A DNA stretch of 40,312 bases, taken from contig DJOQ01000030.1 in NCBI GenBank assembly GCA_002437245.1, positions 1-40,312 of the forward strand, written 5' to 3'. Position numbers and translations under genes: made by a program. Under the pieces are notes generated by a model. The model was not told the DNA's origin and searched no databases. It saw nothing but the letters and a program-made list of their open reading frames with translations. The DNA is from Ruminococcaceae bacterium UBA6434. Lineage in GTDB: Bacteria > Bacillota > Clostridia > Oscillospirales > Acutalibacteraceae. Below, piece by piece: positions 1 to 6,554 of this stretch. Numbering within the stretch: the stretch's first letter is position 1; each line of letters begins with the position of its first letter.

Positions 1-26
1 AGAAAAATACTCGGAGGTAAATTGAG

Positions 27-869
27 ATGAAAGAACGAATTATTACAGCAAAAACGATTGCCGAATTTAAGGAACATCTAATCTTAGAGGAAAGGAGCAA
101 AATAACGGTTGAAAAATATATCCGTGATGTAAAAGCGTTTGCGAAGTATACACAAAACAGTGCCATTACAAAAGAAATCGTAATCGCATACAAAAAGCAT
201 TTACAAGAAAATTACGCTGTGCGGAGCGTAAATTCAATGCTTGCAAGCATCAACAGTTTATTTTCATTTTTAGGCTGGCACGATTTAAAGGTGAAATCAC
301 TGAAACTGCAACAGCAAGTCTTTTGCCCTGAAGAAAAAGAACTGACAAAAGCGGAATATGCACGGCTTTGTAAAACTGCCGAACGCAAGCACAATGAAAG
401 ACTCAATCTTATTTTGCAAACGATTTGCGGAACGGGTATTCGCGTCAGTGAGTTGCAATATATAACGGTGGAGGCGATAAAGCAAGGTGAAGCAGTTGTA
501 AACTGCAAAGCAAAAACACGGTCGGTGTTTATCGTAAAGGAATTAAAACAAAAATTGCTCCGCTACGCAGCAGAGCAAAACATTAAAAACGGTATGATTT
601 TTGTGACACGGACGGGCAAGCCGATAAGCCGCACAAACATTTGGCGGGAAATGAAAGCGTTATGCGAAGAAGCAAATGTAAACCCGCAAAAGGTGTTTCC
701 GCATAACCTGCGCCACCTGTTCGCCCGTGTGTTTTACGGAATTGAAAAGGATATTGCCAAGCTTGCCGATATTCTCGGTCACTCAAGCATAAACACCACA
801 CGAATTTATATCATCTCCACTGGAACGGAACACCGTCAGCGTATGGAAGATATGCGGTTGATTATATGA
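27..869 (+). CDS. Tyrosine recombinase/integrase, candidate invertase of the adjacent switch
   Basis: This is a 280-residue phage-integrase-family site-specific recombinase. The N-terminal SAM-like core-binding domain covers about residues 8-90 and the catalytic domain about 105-275. The visible catalytic set is Arg139 (GTGIRVSEL), His226 and Arg229 (HNLRH), His252 (GHSSINTT) and nucleophile Tyr261, so the enzyme looks intact. GGAGG at 13-17 sits 9 bases before the ATG. Its stop codon lies directly against a minus-strand terminator, and 27 bp past the stop begins the first of two perfect 23-bp inverted repeats. That position suggests it inverts the segment at 896-1177. It could instead be the integrase of a larger element inserted at tRNA-Leu. 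The family call is firm and the invertase role is inferred. Its own promoter lies outside the window. Confidence 0.9.
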   Translation: MKERIITAKTIAEFKEHLILEERSKITVEKYIRDVKAFAKYTQNSAITKEIVIAYKKHLQENYAVRSVNSMLASINSLFSFLGWHDLKVKSLKLQQQVFCPEEKELTKAEYARLCKTAERKHNERLNLILQTICGTGIRVSELQYITVEAIKQGEAVVNCKAKTRSVFIVKELKQKLLRYAAEQNIKNGMIFVTRTGKPISRTNIWREMKALCEEANVNPQKVFPHNLRHLFARVFYGIEKDIAKLADILGHSSINTTRIYIISTGTEHRQRMEDMRLII

Positions 870-892
870 AAAAAGCCACCGAAATCGGCGGC
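869..892 (-). terminator. Minus-strand intrinsic terminator against the recombinase stop codon
   Basis: Read on the minus strand, GCCGCCG at 892-886 pairs with CGGTGGC at 881-875 (one G-U pair) around a 4-base loop. Six T follow at 874-869. On the plus strand no T-run follows, so it acts leftward only. It lies just outside the left inverted repeat and would stop RNA from the leftward promoter at 963-991 before it ran antisense into the recombinase gene. Confidence 0.75.
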
Positions 893-895
893 AGA

Positions 896-918
896 AACAT
901 AATTCTCATTATGTTGTA
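896..918 (+). repeat. Left inverted repeat (IRL) of the putative invertible segment
   Basis: This 23-bp sequence is repeated perfectly in reverse complement at 1155-1177. It contains an internal palindrome: arm AACATAAT, spacer TCTC, arm ATTATGTT. That is the layout expected of a tyrosine-recombinase core site with two inverted protomer-binding arms around a short crossover region. Confidence 0.9.
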
Positions 919-928
919 TTGAATTTCC

Positions 929-958
929 TTGACGGATATAGAAAACCCAATCTACATA
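929..958 (+). promoter_or_regulatory. Weak rightward promoter-like sequence inside the segment
   Basis: TTGACG at 929-934 has a poor -10 (TACATA at 953-958) after 18 bases. Any transcript would end at the terminator 1117-1143. It may be a chance match in AT-rich DNA. Confidence 0.25.
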
Positions 959-962
959 TTAT

Positions 963-991
963 ATTATAGCATAACGAGGACGGTTTGTAAA
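963..991 (-). promoter_or_regulatory. Strong leftward sigma-A promoter inside the invertible segment
   Basis: On the minus strand, -35 TTTACA (991-986), a 17-base spacer and -10 TATAAT (968-963) match consensus at 11 of 12 positions. The predicted start is near 956, so in the written orientation the RNA would be only about 90 nt before the terminator at 892-869. Confidence 0.8.
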
Positions 992-1116
992 GCACTTTAA
1001 CCAAGGAAAGTACGGAAAACTCATAATTGTCGGAAAGTGAACATGACAATAAAGCCTTTTCTCCTTATCTTTTTCGACAATTTTGAGAAGGCTTACTTTG
1101 CTATACTCTTTTTTAA

Positions 1117-1143
1117 CCTGTCATCTTTGTGGCAGGATTTTTT
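1117..1143 (+). terminator. Rightward intrinsic terminator inside the invertible segment
   Basis: CCTGTCA (1117-1123) pairs with TGGCAGG (1130-1136) with one wobble around a 6-base loop, followed by ATTTTTT. In this orientation it shields the downstream cassette from recombinase-gene readthrough. Confidence 0.75.
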
Positions 1144-1154
1144 ATTGCTCTACG

Positions 1155-1177
1155 TACAACATAATGAGAATTATGTT
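1155..1177 (-). repeat. Right inverted repeat (IRR) of the putative invertible segment
   Basis: This is the exact reverse complement of 896-918. The flanking bases on both sides do not match, so the repeat unit is 23 bp. It ends 26 bases before the ATG of the first cassette gene. Confidence 0.9.
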
Positions 1178-1203
1178 GCTAAAATTCTGAGGAGAGATGT
1201 TAC

Positions 1204-1410
1204 ATGAAAGAATTTGAAGCTTTTCTTGCTAAAGCAATCAAACAAAAAAGCGACTTTGGTTCAGTTAATTTTTTGCCTATCAGTTATGATGACAGAGCAA
1301 TTATTGACAAACTTAAAAAAGAGGGGCTTATAGACAATGTTCGATATATAGGTATGCAAGCAGTTGGATTTGATTTAACCTATGATGGTTTGCATCATTT
1401 CGATGAATAA
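1204..1410 (+). CDS. Small winged-helix-like protein, first gene behind the switch
   Basis: This 68-residue protein has a good ribosome site (GAGGAG at 1189-1194). I do not recognise a named family with certainty. The C-terminal half, with a 'KLKKEGLID' helix followed by a strand-turn-strand and 'LTYDGLHHF', resembles the wing and end of winged-helix proteins such as the phage-associated YjcQ group. It has no membrane segment or cysteine motif. As the gene closest to the invertible promoter it would be the first product made in the ON state. A regulatory role for the downstream GRAM/SPFH genes is possible but unproven. Confidence 0.6.
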   Translation: MKEFEAFLAKAIKQKSDFGSVNFLPISYDDRAIIDKLKKEGLIDNVRYIGMQAVGFDLTYDGLHHFDE

Positions 1411-1529
1411 GCTATCGAAAACGAATTAGGATAAATGCACCATCCTATATATCATTCTCGAGTATAAAAACCAAACAAGACAGAAGGCAATATATCTATC
1501 ATTACCAGCGCCAAGCATAATCGGTATAT

Positions 1530-1565
1530 ACACAATGTGCGACAATTATTAAGCAACCATTGTGT
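1530..1565. repeat. Interrupted palindrome upstream of the GRAM gene
   Basis: ACACAATG (1530-1537) is repeated inverted as CATTGTGT (1558-1565) in the 204-base gap before 1615. The right arm overlaps the possible -35 of a weak promoter, so an operator is conceivable. The rest of this gap shows nothing recognisable. Confidence 0.4.
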
Positions 1566-1587
1566 GTCAAACAAGATTATATATTTT
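1560..1587 (+). promoter_or_regulatory. Weak promoter candidate before the GRAM gene
   Basis: TTGTGT at 1560-1565 and TATTTT at 1582-1587 are separated by 16 bases. The match is weak. If real, the GRAM-SPFH genes could be transcribed independently of the invertible promoter. Confidence 0.25.
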
Positions 1588-1614
1588 AGTATTTAACATT
1601 AATGGAGGGCAATT

Positions 1615-2121
1615 ATGGGATTTAAGGAATTAACACTCAGACAAAATGAAAAGCTATTGATGTCTGGCTCGGCCAACAAATGGGAAACTTTTGGAAGCAA
1701 AGGCGGGAAACTGTTTTTGACAGATCAAAGAATCGTTTTCCAAGCACATGGTTTTAACTTTGGTTCTAAATTTGATGAATATCAACTTTCTGATATTCAA
1801 ACGCAAGGCAATACCGTCAACATAAAAACAACAACAAATTTGATTTCTTTTAATATCACATTTTATACAAAGTATGGTGAGGAACTTTCCTTTGTTGTAA
1901 CAAGAAGCCAGAAAAACGAATGGATTCGACAGATAACTGAAGCCGTGACCTCTTTAGCTCGTTCTCGAATTTCTTTTCCAGCCAATATTCCGGAAGAGGA
2001 CAAGGAGAATATATCGGCTCAAATCAAAGTAATTCAGTGTCAAGGGTGCGGTGCTTTTGTAATTACGACCGCTGGGAATGCGGCAAAATGTGATTATTGC
2101 GGAAGGCCTACCGTTGGATAA
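1615..2121 (+). CDS. GRAM/PH-like domain protein with C-terminal zinc ribbon
   Basis: This is a 168-residue protein. Residues 5-110 have the pattern of a bacterial GRAM/PH-like domain: a beta-rich stretch with 'GKLFLTDQRIVFQ', typical of the first strands, and a C-terminal helix 'NEWIRQITEAV'. Residues 142-162 form a zinc ribbon with paired cysteines 142/145 and 159/162. GRAM/PH-like domains commonly bind lipids or proteins at membranes. It ends 12 bases before the SPFH gene, so the two are almost certainly co-translated and may work as a pair. GGAGGG sits before the ATG. Domain calls are by eye, and the biological role is unknown. Confidence 0.75.
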   Translation: MGFKELTLRQNEKLLMSGSANKWETFGSKGGKLFLTDQRIVFQAHGFNFGSKFDEYQLSDIQTQGNTVNIKTTTNLISFNITFYTKYGEELSFVVTRSQKNEWIRQITEAVTSLARSRISFPANIPEEDKENISAQIKVIQCQGCGAFVITTAGNAAKCDYCGRPTVG

Positions 2122-2133
2122 GGAGCGATTTGT

Positions 2134-3261
2134 ATGGGACTCATAAAAGCTCTCGTTAATTCTGTAGGCGGTTCTCTTGGAGATCAATGGAAAGAATATT
2201 TTTATTGTGATAGCTTAGCTCAAAATGTTTTAATGTGCAAAGGTCAGAAACAACAAACGCAACGAGGAACCAATTTCAGAGGCGAATCAAACATTATAAG
2301 CAATGGTAGTGTGATTGCGGTAAACGAAGGGCAGTGTGCCTTAATTGTTGAAGATGGAAAGATAGTTGAATTAACTTGCGAACCAGGTAGATTTATCTAT
2401 GACACTTCAACTGAACCTTCTATATTTGTAGGTAATTTCGGACAATCATTGAAAGATACTTTTAAACAAATTGGTAAGCGTTTTACCTTTGGCGGTAGCA
2501 CCGGAAAAGATCAACGTGTTTACTTTATAAATATCAAGCCGATAGAAAATAATCTTTTTGGTACGTATACACCAATACCGTTCAGATTTGTGGACAAAAG
2601 CATTGGTGCTGATATTGATTTGCACGTTCGTTGTAGAGGGCGATTTTCTTATACTATTGATAATCCAATAGTGTTTTACACAAGAATTGCCGCAAACATA
2701 CAGGATTACTTTACTTCCAATCAGCTTCTTGACCAGTTGCGCGCAGAGTTTGTTACTTATTTACAGGCTGCATTTGCTCCAATTTCTTCACGTGGCGTTC
2801 GTCCAAGCGAACTATTGGGTGAAACCATCGAATTAGTCGATGAGATGAACAAGTTATTAGAAAAGAAATGGATTGATATGCGAGGTTTAAAAATATTCTC
2901 TATAGCATTTGAATCTATTTCTGTTCCGGATGATGAACAAAAAATTCTTACAAAGCTTCAAGAAACAAAGGTGTTTACAAATTCTCAGATGGCCGCGGCG
3001 AATTTTGCTCAGGCGCAGGCAGACGCTTTGCGAGCAGCTGCATCTAATGAAAATGCAGGAGCTTTTATGGCTTTTGCTGGTATGAATATGGCAAATGCAA
3101 CTGGAAATATGATGGGTAATGGTGTAGGTGAGATTTCTCCACAGGTTGCCGATACCACCTCTGATTTTGAAACACGATTAAAAAAACTGGAAATGCTTAA
3201 AGGGAAAATTCCCGATGAGCTATATAACAAGAAAATGGAAGAATTACTTGCTAATATTTGA
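2134..3261 (+). CDS. SPFH-domain protein of the YdjI/virion-core-like type with C-terminal SHOCT
   Basis: This is a 375-residue cytosolic protein of the SPFH (stomatin/prohibitin/flotillin/HflK) class, related to Bacillus YdjI. An N-terminal beta-rich segment with 'GSVIAVNEGQCALIVEDGKI' leads into the SPFH core (about 70-285). An Ala/Gln-rich helix with an Ala-Gly-Met tail (about 285-330) follows, then a short helical SHOCT-like end ('LKKLEMLKGKIPDELYNKKMEELL', 349-373). No signal peptide or membrane segment is evident. YdjI-type proteins are linked to phage-shock/envelope-stress functions in Bacillus. Here the gene sits beside a recombinase and a putative switch rather than psp genes. Family confidence is high; function is inferred. 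Confidence 0.85.
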   Translation: MGLIKALVNSVGGSLGDQWKEYFYCDSLAQNVLMCKGQKQQTQRGTNFRGESNIISNGSVIAVNEGQCALIVEDGKIVELTCEPGRFIYDTSTEPSIFVGNFGQSLKDTFKQIGKRFTFGGSTGKDQRVYFINIKPIENNLFGTYTPIPFRFVDKSIGADIDLHVRCRGRFSYTIDNPIVFYTRIAANIQDYFTSNQLLDQLRAEFVTYLQAAFAPISSRGVRPSELLGETIELVDEMNKLLEKKWIDMRGLKIFSIAFESISVPDDEQKILTKLQETKVFTNSQMAAANFAQAQADALRAAASNENAGAFMAFAGMNMANATGNMMGNGVGEISPQVADTTSDFETRLKKLEMLKGKIPDELYNKKMEELLANI

Positions 3262-3292
3262 TAAACTAACAATACTGTATGGGTAAATAATT

Positions 3293-3700
3293 ATGTGCGA
3301 AACAATAGTAGGGGCGATCATTGGTGCGGTCGGGGCGCTTTTGGGTGTAGGCATTTCTTTTTTGATAGAGATTTGGCGTAACAAAAGAGAAAAAGAGCGC
3401 GTGGTTTTAGAGTTAAAAATAAATACATATGCCGATGCAATCAGGTATATATCTTTATGTTCAAGAATAGCCTTGTATGAAGATATGCCGGATCCTTCAT
3501 CAAGCAAAATTGCAAGAGAATTATTAAATGAAGAAAGGGATTTATACGCTCATTTCCATCCGGTTTTCACAGTAATTGCGCCAAAAGAAAAAGTAGAAGC
3601 ATTTAATGCATTAAGGAACGATGTTTCATCGAAGAAAATATCGCAAGAGGATGCCTATTTACAGGTAGTAGCCCTGTTGGATTTTAACATTAACAAATAA
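3293..3700 (+). CDS. Short N-terminally membrane-anchored protein, unknown function
   Basis: This 135-residue protein has one glycine-rich hydrophobic segment at about residues 5-25 (GAIIGAVGALLGVGISFLI), followed by a basic 'RNKREKER' stretch and a soluble helical domain. That is the layout of small cytoplasm-facing membrane-anchored proteins common on mobile elements. I do not recognise the family. It is the last gene before a bidirectional hairpin, 31 bases after the SPFH gene. It is likely part of the cassette, though its ribosome site is weak, so it may depend on upstream translation. Confidence 0.65.
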   Translation: MCETIVGAIIGAVGALLGVGISFLIEIWRNKREKERVVLELKINTYADAIRYISLCSRIALYEDMPDPSSSKIARELLNEERDLYAHFHPVFTVIAPKEKVEAFNALRNDVSSKKISQEDAYLQVVALLDFNINK

Positions 3701-3704
3701 TTTT

Positions 3705-3737
3705 AGAGGGTATGCGGCTCAATACTGCATACCCTCT
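3705..3737. terminator. Hairpin between convergent genes
   Basis: An 11-bp perfect stem (AGAGGGTATGC at 3705-3715 with its complement at 3727-3737) separates the plus cassette from minus-strand tnpV. T-runs are modest on the plus side (ATTCTTAT) and present on the minus side (TAAAATT), so it probably ends transcripts from both sides. Confidence 0.65.
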
Positions 3738-3741
3738 ATTC

Positions 3742-4116
3742 TTATATAAAAATAATTTCACGGATTACGATCTCAATAGCTCGATTTCGTATGCTGTTCA
3801 TTCTGGCGATCCAAGCCATTTGGTTGGTGGCTTTCAACTGCTCGGTAACGCCCCCTGACTCAGCCATCTGCTTTACCAACAGTTCAAACATTTCCTCTGC
3901 CTGTCGGTCAATGTTAGCAAGGTAGTTGTTTAATTTGCCGCTTGTCAACAAATTGATGTAAAGCACCTTGCGGTGATTTTTCAAATAGCGAAGATGCCGC
4001 TGTCCCCATATCCCGATTGGCTCTTGTTCCGGCTCATCGTCCCCGGCAATCAGGTAATAGTCACCGACCAGTTCATACTTCAGTCCCGTGCGTTCATCTG
4101 TAATGTATTTTTCCAT
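3742..4116 (-). CDS. tnpV: TnpV-family transposon-encoded protein
   Basis: This 124-residue protein matches the TnpV proteins carried by clostridial mobilizable and conjugative elements of the Tn4451 type. The diagnostic block is 'IGIWGQRHLRYLKNHRKVLY' followed by 'LLTSGKLNNYL' and a Glu-rich helix with 'RMNSIRNRAIEIV'. The role of TnpV is poorly defined. I place the start at ATG 4116, which has GGAGGG about 7 bases upstream, rather than a TTG two codons earlier. It follows the small gene 4119-4304 with a 2-base gap, forming a pair. Its presence marks the region as part or remnant of a mobile element. Confidence 0.85.
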   Translation of the reverse strand: MEKYITDERTGLKYELVGDYYLIAGDDEPEQEPIGIWGQRHLRYLKNHRKVLYINLLTSGKLNNYLANIDRQAEEMFELLVKQMAESGGVTEQLKATNQMAWIARMNSIRNRAIEIVIREIIFI

Positions 4117-4118
4117 AA

Positions 4119-4304
4119 TCAAGCCCTCCGCTCTGTAAGAATCTTGAATTTCTTGGTTTTGGCATTTGCCACCTTGATAAGCACCTCGTCCACGGCATCC
4201 GTGTATTTACCCTCCGAAATAAGCTGATTACGAAGATTGTTTAGGGACTCAATCATTAGTCGCCATTCTGCAGTTGTAAGCGCAAGGTAATACTTCTGCT
4301 TCAT
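4119..4304 (-). CDS. Small mobile-element protein upstream of tnpV
   Basis: This 61-residue protein ('MKQKYYLALTTAEWRLMIE...') often precedes tnpV in clostridial elements, by my recollection; its function is unknown. I chose the internal ATG at 4304 because AAAGGAGG lies at 4320-4313, 8 bases upstream. A longer reading to 4337 would begin inside the promoter region. The sequence is helical and charged, with a C-terminal Lys/Arg-rich tail and no membrane segment. Confidence 0.7.
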   Translation of the reverse strand: MKQKYYLALTTAEWRLMIESLNNLRNQLISEGKYTDAVDEVLIKVANAKTKKFKILTERRA

Positions 4305-4335
4305 CAGCTGAACCTCCTTTGATTTTTCTATAATC

Positions 4336-4364
4336 ATTATAGCGCGGCTGACAGCGGCAGTCGA
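4336..4364 (-). promoter_or_regulatory. Promoter of the tnpV pair
   Basis: On the minus strand TCGACT (4364-4359), a 17-base spacer and TATAAT (4341-4336) precede AAAGGAGG and the ATG at 4304. Confidence 0.6.
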
Positions 4365-4381
4365 ATGTGCGGATATAAGAA

Positions 4382-4422
4382 AATCACCGAGAAAAGTCCG
4401 TAGTGGACTGATCTCGGTGATT
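4382..4422 (-). terminator. Two-tier hairpin with T-rich tail, probable tRNA-Leu transcript terminator
   Basis: An 11-bp outer stem (AATCACCGAGA / TCTCGGTGATT), a 2x2 internal loop and a 5-bp inner stem (AGTCC / GGACT) around GTAGT are followed on the minus strand by TTTTCTTAT. It separates the tRNA-Leu transcript from the tnpV promoter. The 4423-4606 stretch between it and the tRNA has a further perfect palindrome at 4585-4602 (GCCGCTTTC/GAAAGCGGC) just after the tRNA 3' end and no recognisable gene. Confidence 0.55.
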
Positions 4423-4606
4423 GTCCTTGCCGTTGCTACGCCTGACAGCTAAGTTCTTTTAACTTTTCATTGTCAGCCCGTGGCTTTGCAACTCGGTTCT
4501 TCTCCCATTGCCGATTCAGTTGCGGTGATAATTTGATTTACTGCCTTATCAACGAAAACCGAAGGCTTTTCAGCGTTTTTTGTTGCCGCTTTCGAAAGCG
4601 GCGCCG

Positions 4607-4691
4607 TGGTGCGGATAACAGGACTTGAACCTGCACGCTTTTCGGCACAAGATCCTAAATCTTGCGTGTCTGCCAATTTCACCATATCCGC
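4607..4691 (-). tRNA. tRNA-Leu (anticodon UAG)
   Basis: The acceptor stem is GCGGATA (4691-4685) with TATCCGC (4617-4611), discriminator A and encoded CCA at 4609-4607. The anticodon stem CAAGA/TCTTG closes the loop TTTAGGA, giving anticodon TAG. A long class-II variable arm and the GGTTCAAGTCC T-arm confirm a leucine tRNA. Its 3' end faces the accessory region, the usual geometry for a tRNA used as an integration site. Confidence 0.95.
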
Positions 4692-4702
4692 AAGTTTCCG
4701 TT

Positions 4703-4731
4703 ATTATATCAAATGTTTTTTTTTATATCAA
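4703..4731 (-). promoter_or_regulatory. tRNA-Leu promoter
   Basis: On the minus strand TTGATA (4731-4726), 17 bases, TATAAT (4708-4703), ending 11 bases before the mature tRNA 5' end. Confidence 0.8.
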
Positions 4732-4760
4732 TAGACAAATTAGACATTTTGTTATATAAT
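4732..4760 (+). promoter_or_regulatory. Promoter of the GH2-WYL operon
   Basis: TAGACA (4732-4737), 17-base spacer, TATAAT (4755-4760). It abuts the divergent tRNA promoter head to head, so the two -35 boxes touch at 4731/4732. Confidence 0.75.
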
Positions 4761-4795
4761 AATTATCAATTATTGTATAAAAGGGAGTTGTAATA

Positions 4796-6544
4796 ATGAG
4801 AAGCATTTTTACCGACAAGGTTTCCGACACAATGCCGTTACCGGAATATCCGCGGCCTCAGCTGGTGCGTGACGGATGGCAAAATCTCAACGGACTTTAT
4901 GACTACAAAATATCAGACAGCAGCGAGAAAAAACCGACTGATACCGACGGCAAAATATTGGTCCCGTTTGCTCCCGAGTGTTTGTTGTCAAAGGTCAAAA
5001 AGGGATTAAAGTCCACCGAAAGACTTTGGTATTTTAAAAAATTTTCATTAAACGACAATTTGAAAGGAAAAAATATCCTTTTACATTTCGGAGCAGTCGA
5101 TTGGGAATGTAAGGTATATATTAATGATGCCTTTGTAGGCTCACATATCGGTGGATATTGTGCGTTTTCATTTGACATTACCGATTTTTTACACGACGGC
5201 GAAAATGAACTTTCGGTTTGCGTATTTGACCCCACTGATTCGGGCTGGCAACAACGCGGCAAACAGGTTAATGAGACGCACGGATTTTGGTATACTGCTA
5301 CATCGGGTATTTGGCAGACAGTTTGGCTTGAAGCGGTTGACAGTTGCTATATTAAAAAGCTTGATGTTGTTCCCGATATTGATAACAATGTTATATCAAT
5401 CGATGTAAACTTATCCGCCGAAATGAAAGGTGTTAAAATAAAAGCGAAAGTAATGGACGGTGACAGCGTTTTAGCCGAGAAAACAGTTAAACCACATGAC
5501 GAAATCAAGCTTAAAAAGTATGAGTATTGGTCGCCCGAAAATCCCAAACTCTATGATTTGTTTATTACAGTTTCAATCGGCGACAAAACAGTCGATTCGG
5601 TTAAAAGTTATTTCGGAATGAGAAAATTCTCAATAGGGCGCGACAATAAGGGAATAACACGTCTTTTCCTTAACAATGAACCGTATTTCCAAAAGGGACT
5701 TTTAGATCAAGGCTATTGGTGCGACGGCGGACTTACGGCGCCTACGGATGAGGCTATGATATTTGATATTTCCGAAATGAAGCGTCTCGGATTTAATATG
5801 TTGAGAAAGCATATTAAAGTTGAGCCTATGCGTTGGTATTATCACTGCGACAGACTCGGTATGCTTGTTTGGCAGGATATGGTAAGCGGCGGAGAATACA
5901 TAGGAGATTTCTACGCGGGAGTTTTACCTAATGTCGGCATTTACAAGCTCAAGGATAACAAATACAACAAATTCAGCCGCGGCGATGAAAAATGGCGTCG
6001 CAACTACTATGAAGAGCTTGAAGAAATGATTAAACAGCTTTACAGCGTGACGTCAATATACTGCTGGGTGCCGTTCAATGAAGCATGGGGGCAGTTTGAT
6101 GCCTTGAAAGTCTGCGATTTTGTCAGAAGTCTTGACAGCCATCGTGTCATTGACCATGCAAGCGGTTGGTATGATCAGGGCGGCGGAGATATTGACAGTA
6201 TGCATAAATATATTCTCCCGATTCATCTGAGGAAATCAAAAAATCGTGCTTTTGTCGTCACTGAATTCGGCGGATATTCGAATATAGTTCCCGGTCATAC
6301 CTGGAATGAGAAAAAAGCTTTTGGCTATCTTATGTTTAAATCCAAAGAAAGCCTTACCAAAGCCTATAAAAAACTGTTGGATAAGCAAATTATCCCAATA
6401 ATAGATAAGGGTCTGTCCGGTACTGTTTACACCCAGGTAAGCGATGTTGAAAATGAAGTAAACGGCATTTATACATACGACAGAGCGGTTCTTAAAATCG
6501 ACGAGAATGTTTTAAAGGATATAAACAGTCAGTTAAAATATTGA
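4796..6544 (+). CDS. Glycoside hydrolase family 2 (beta-galactosidase/beta-glucuronidase type)
   Basis: This 582-residue retaining glycosidase has the GH2 order: jelly-roll sugar-binding domain (about 15-180, with 'GFWYTATSGIWQTVWLE'), an immunoglobulin-like domain (about 185-275) and a TIM barrel (about 285-580). The acid/base is Glu429 in 'WVPFNEAWG' and the nucleophile Glu490 in 'VVTEFGG'. It lacks a signal peptide, so it probably acts on sugars already imported. It lacks the C-terminal domains of long LacZ enzymes, and its length is closer to beta-glucuronidases. The substrate cannot be fixed from sequence. Ribosome site AAGGGAG lies at 4781-4787. A WYL regulator follows 10 bases later, probably co-transcribed. 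Confidence 0.85.
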   Translation: MRSIFTDKVSDTMPLPEYPRPQLVRDGWQNLNGLYDYKISDSSEKKPTDTDGKILVPFAPECLLSKVKKGLKSTERLWYFKKFSLNDNLKGKNILLHFGAVDWECKVYINDAFVGSHIGGYCAFSFDITDFLHDGENELSVCVFDPTDSGWQQRGKQVNETHGFWYTATSGIWQTVWLEAVDSCYIKKLDVVPDIDNNVISIDVNLSAEMKGVKIKAKVMDGDSVLAEKTVKPHDEIKLKKYEYWSPENPKLYDLFITVSIGDKTVDSVKSYFGMRKFSIGRDNKGITRLFLNNEPYFQKGLLDQGYWCDGGLTAPTDEAMIFDISEMKRLGFNMLRKHIKVEPMRWYYHCDRLGMLVWQDMVSGGEYIGDFYAGVLPNVGIYKLKDNKYNKFSRGDEKWRRNYYEELEEMIKQLYSVTSIYCWVPFNEAWGQFDALKVCDFVRSLDSHRVIDHASGWYDQGGGDIDSMHKYILPIHLRKSKNRAFVVTEFGGYSNIVPGHTWNEKKAFGYLMFKSKESLTKAYKKLLDKQIIPIIDKGLSGTVYTQVSDVENEVNGIYTYDRAVLKIDENVLKDINSQLKY

Positions 6545-6554
6545 GAGGCTATTT

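Larger units (their letters stand above)
896..1177. promoter_or_regulatory. Putative invertible promoter segment, written in the OFF orientation
   Basis: The segment is 282 bp, with perfect 23-bp inverted repeats at its ends. Inside are a near-consensus promoter facing left (963-991) and a terminator facing right (1117-1143). In the written orientation the cassette starting at 1204 has no upstream promoter that I can see, and readthrough from the recombinase gene would stop at 1143. Inversion would put the same promoter at about 1082-1110 facing right, with an untranslated leader of roughly 90 bases to the ATG at 1204, and would turn the terminator away. The repeats, promoter and terminator are seen directly. 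Inversion itself is inferred from the adjacent recombinase. Confidence 0.75.

Noticed and set aside
4367..4617. GTGCGGATA occurs at 4367-4375 and at the tRNA-Leu acceptor end (4609-4617), suggesting attachment sites
   Set aside because: Only 9 bp match, the spacing is 240 bp and no element lies between; chance is likely enough.
4473..4685. 70-codon minus-strand open frame starting MVKLADTQDLGSCAEKRAGSSPV
   Set aside because: It is the translation of the tRNA-Leu gene itself and has no ribosome site.
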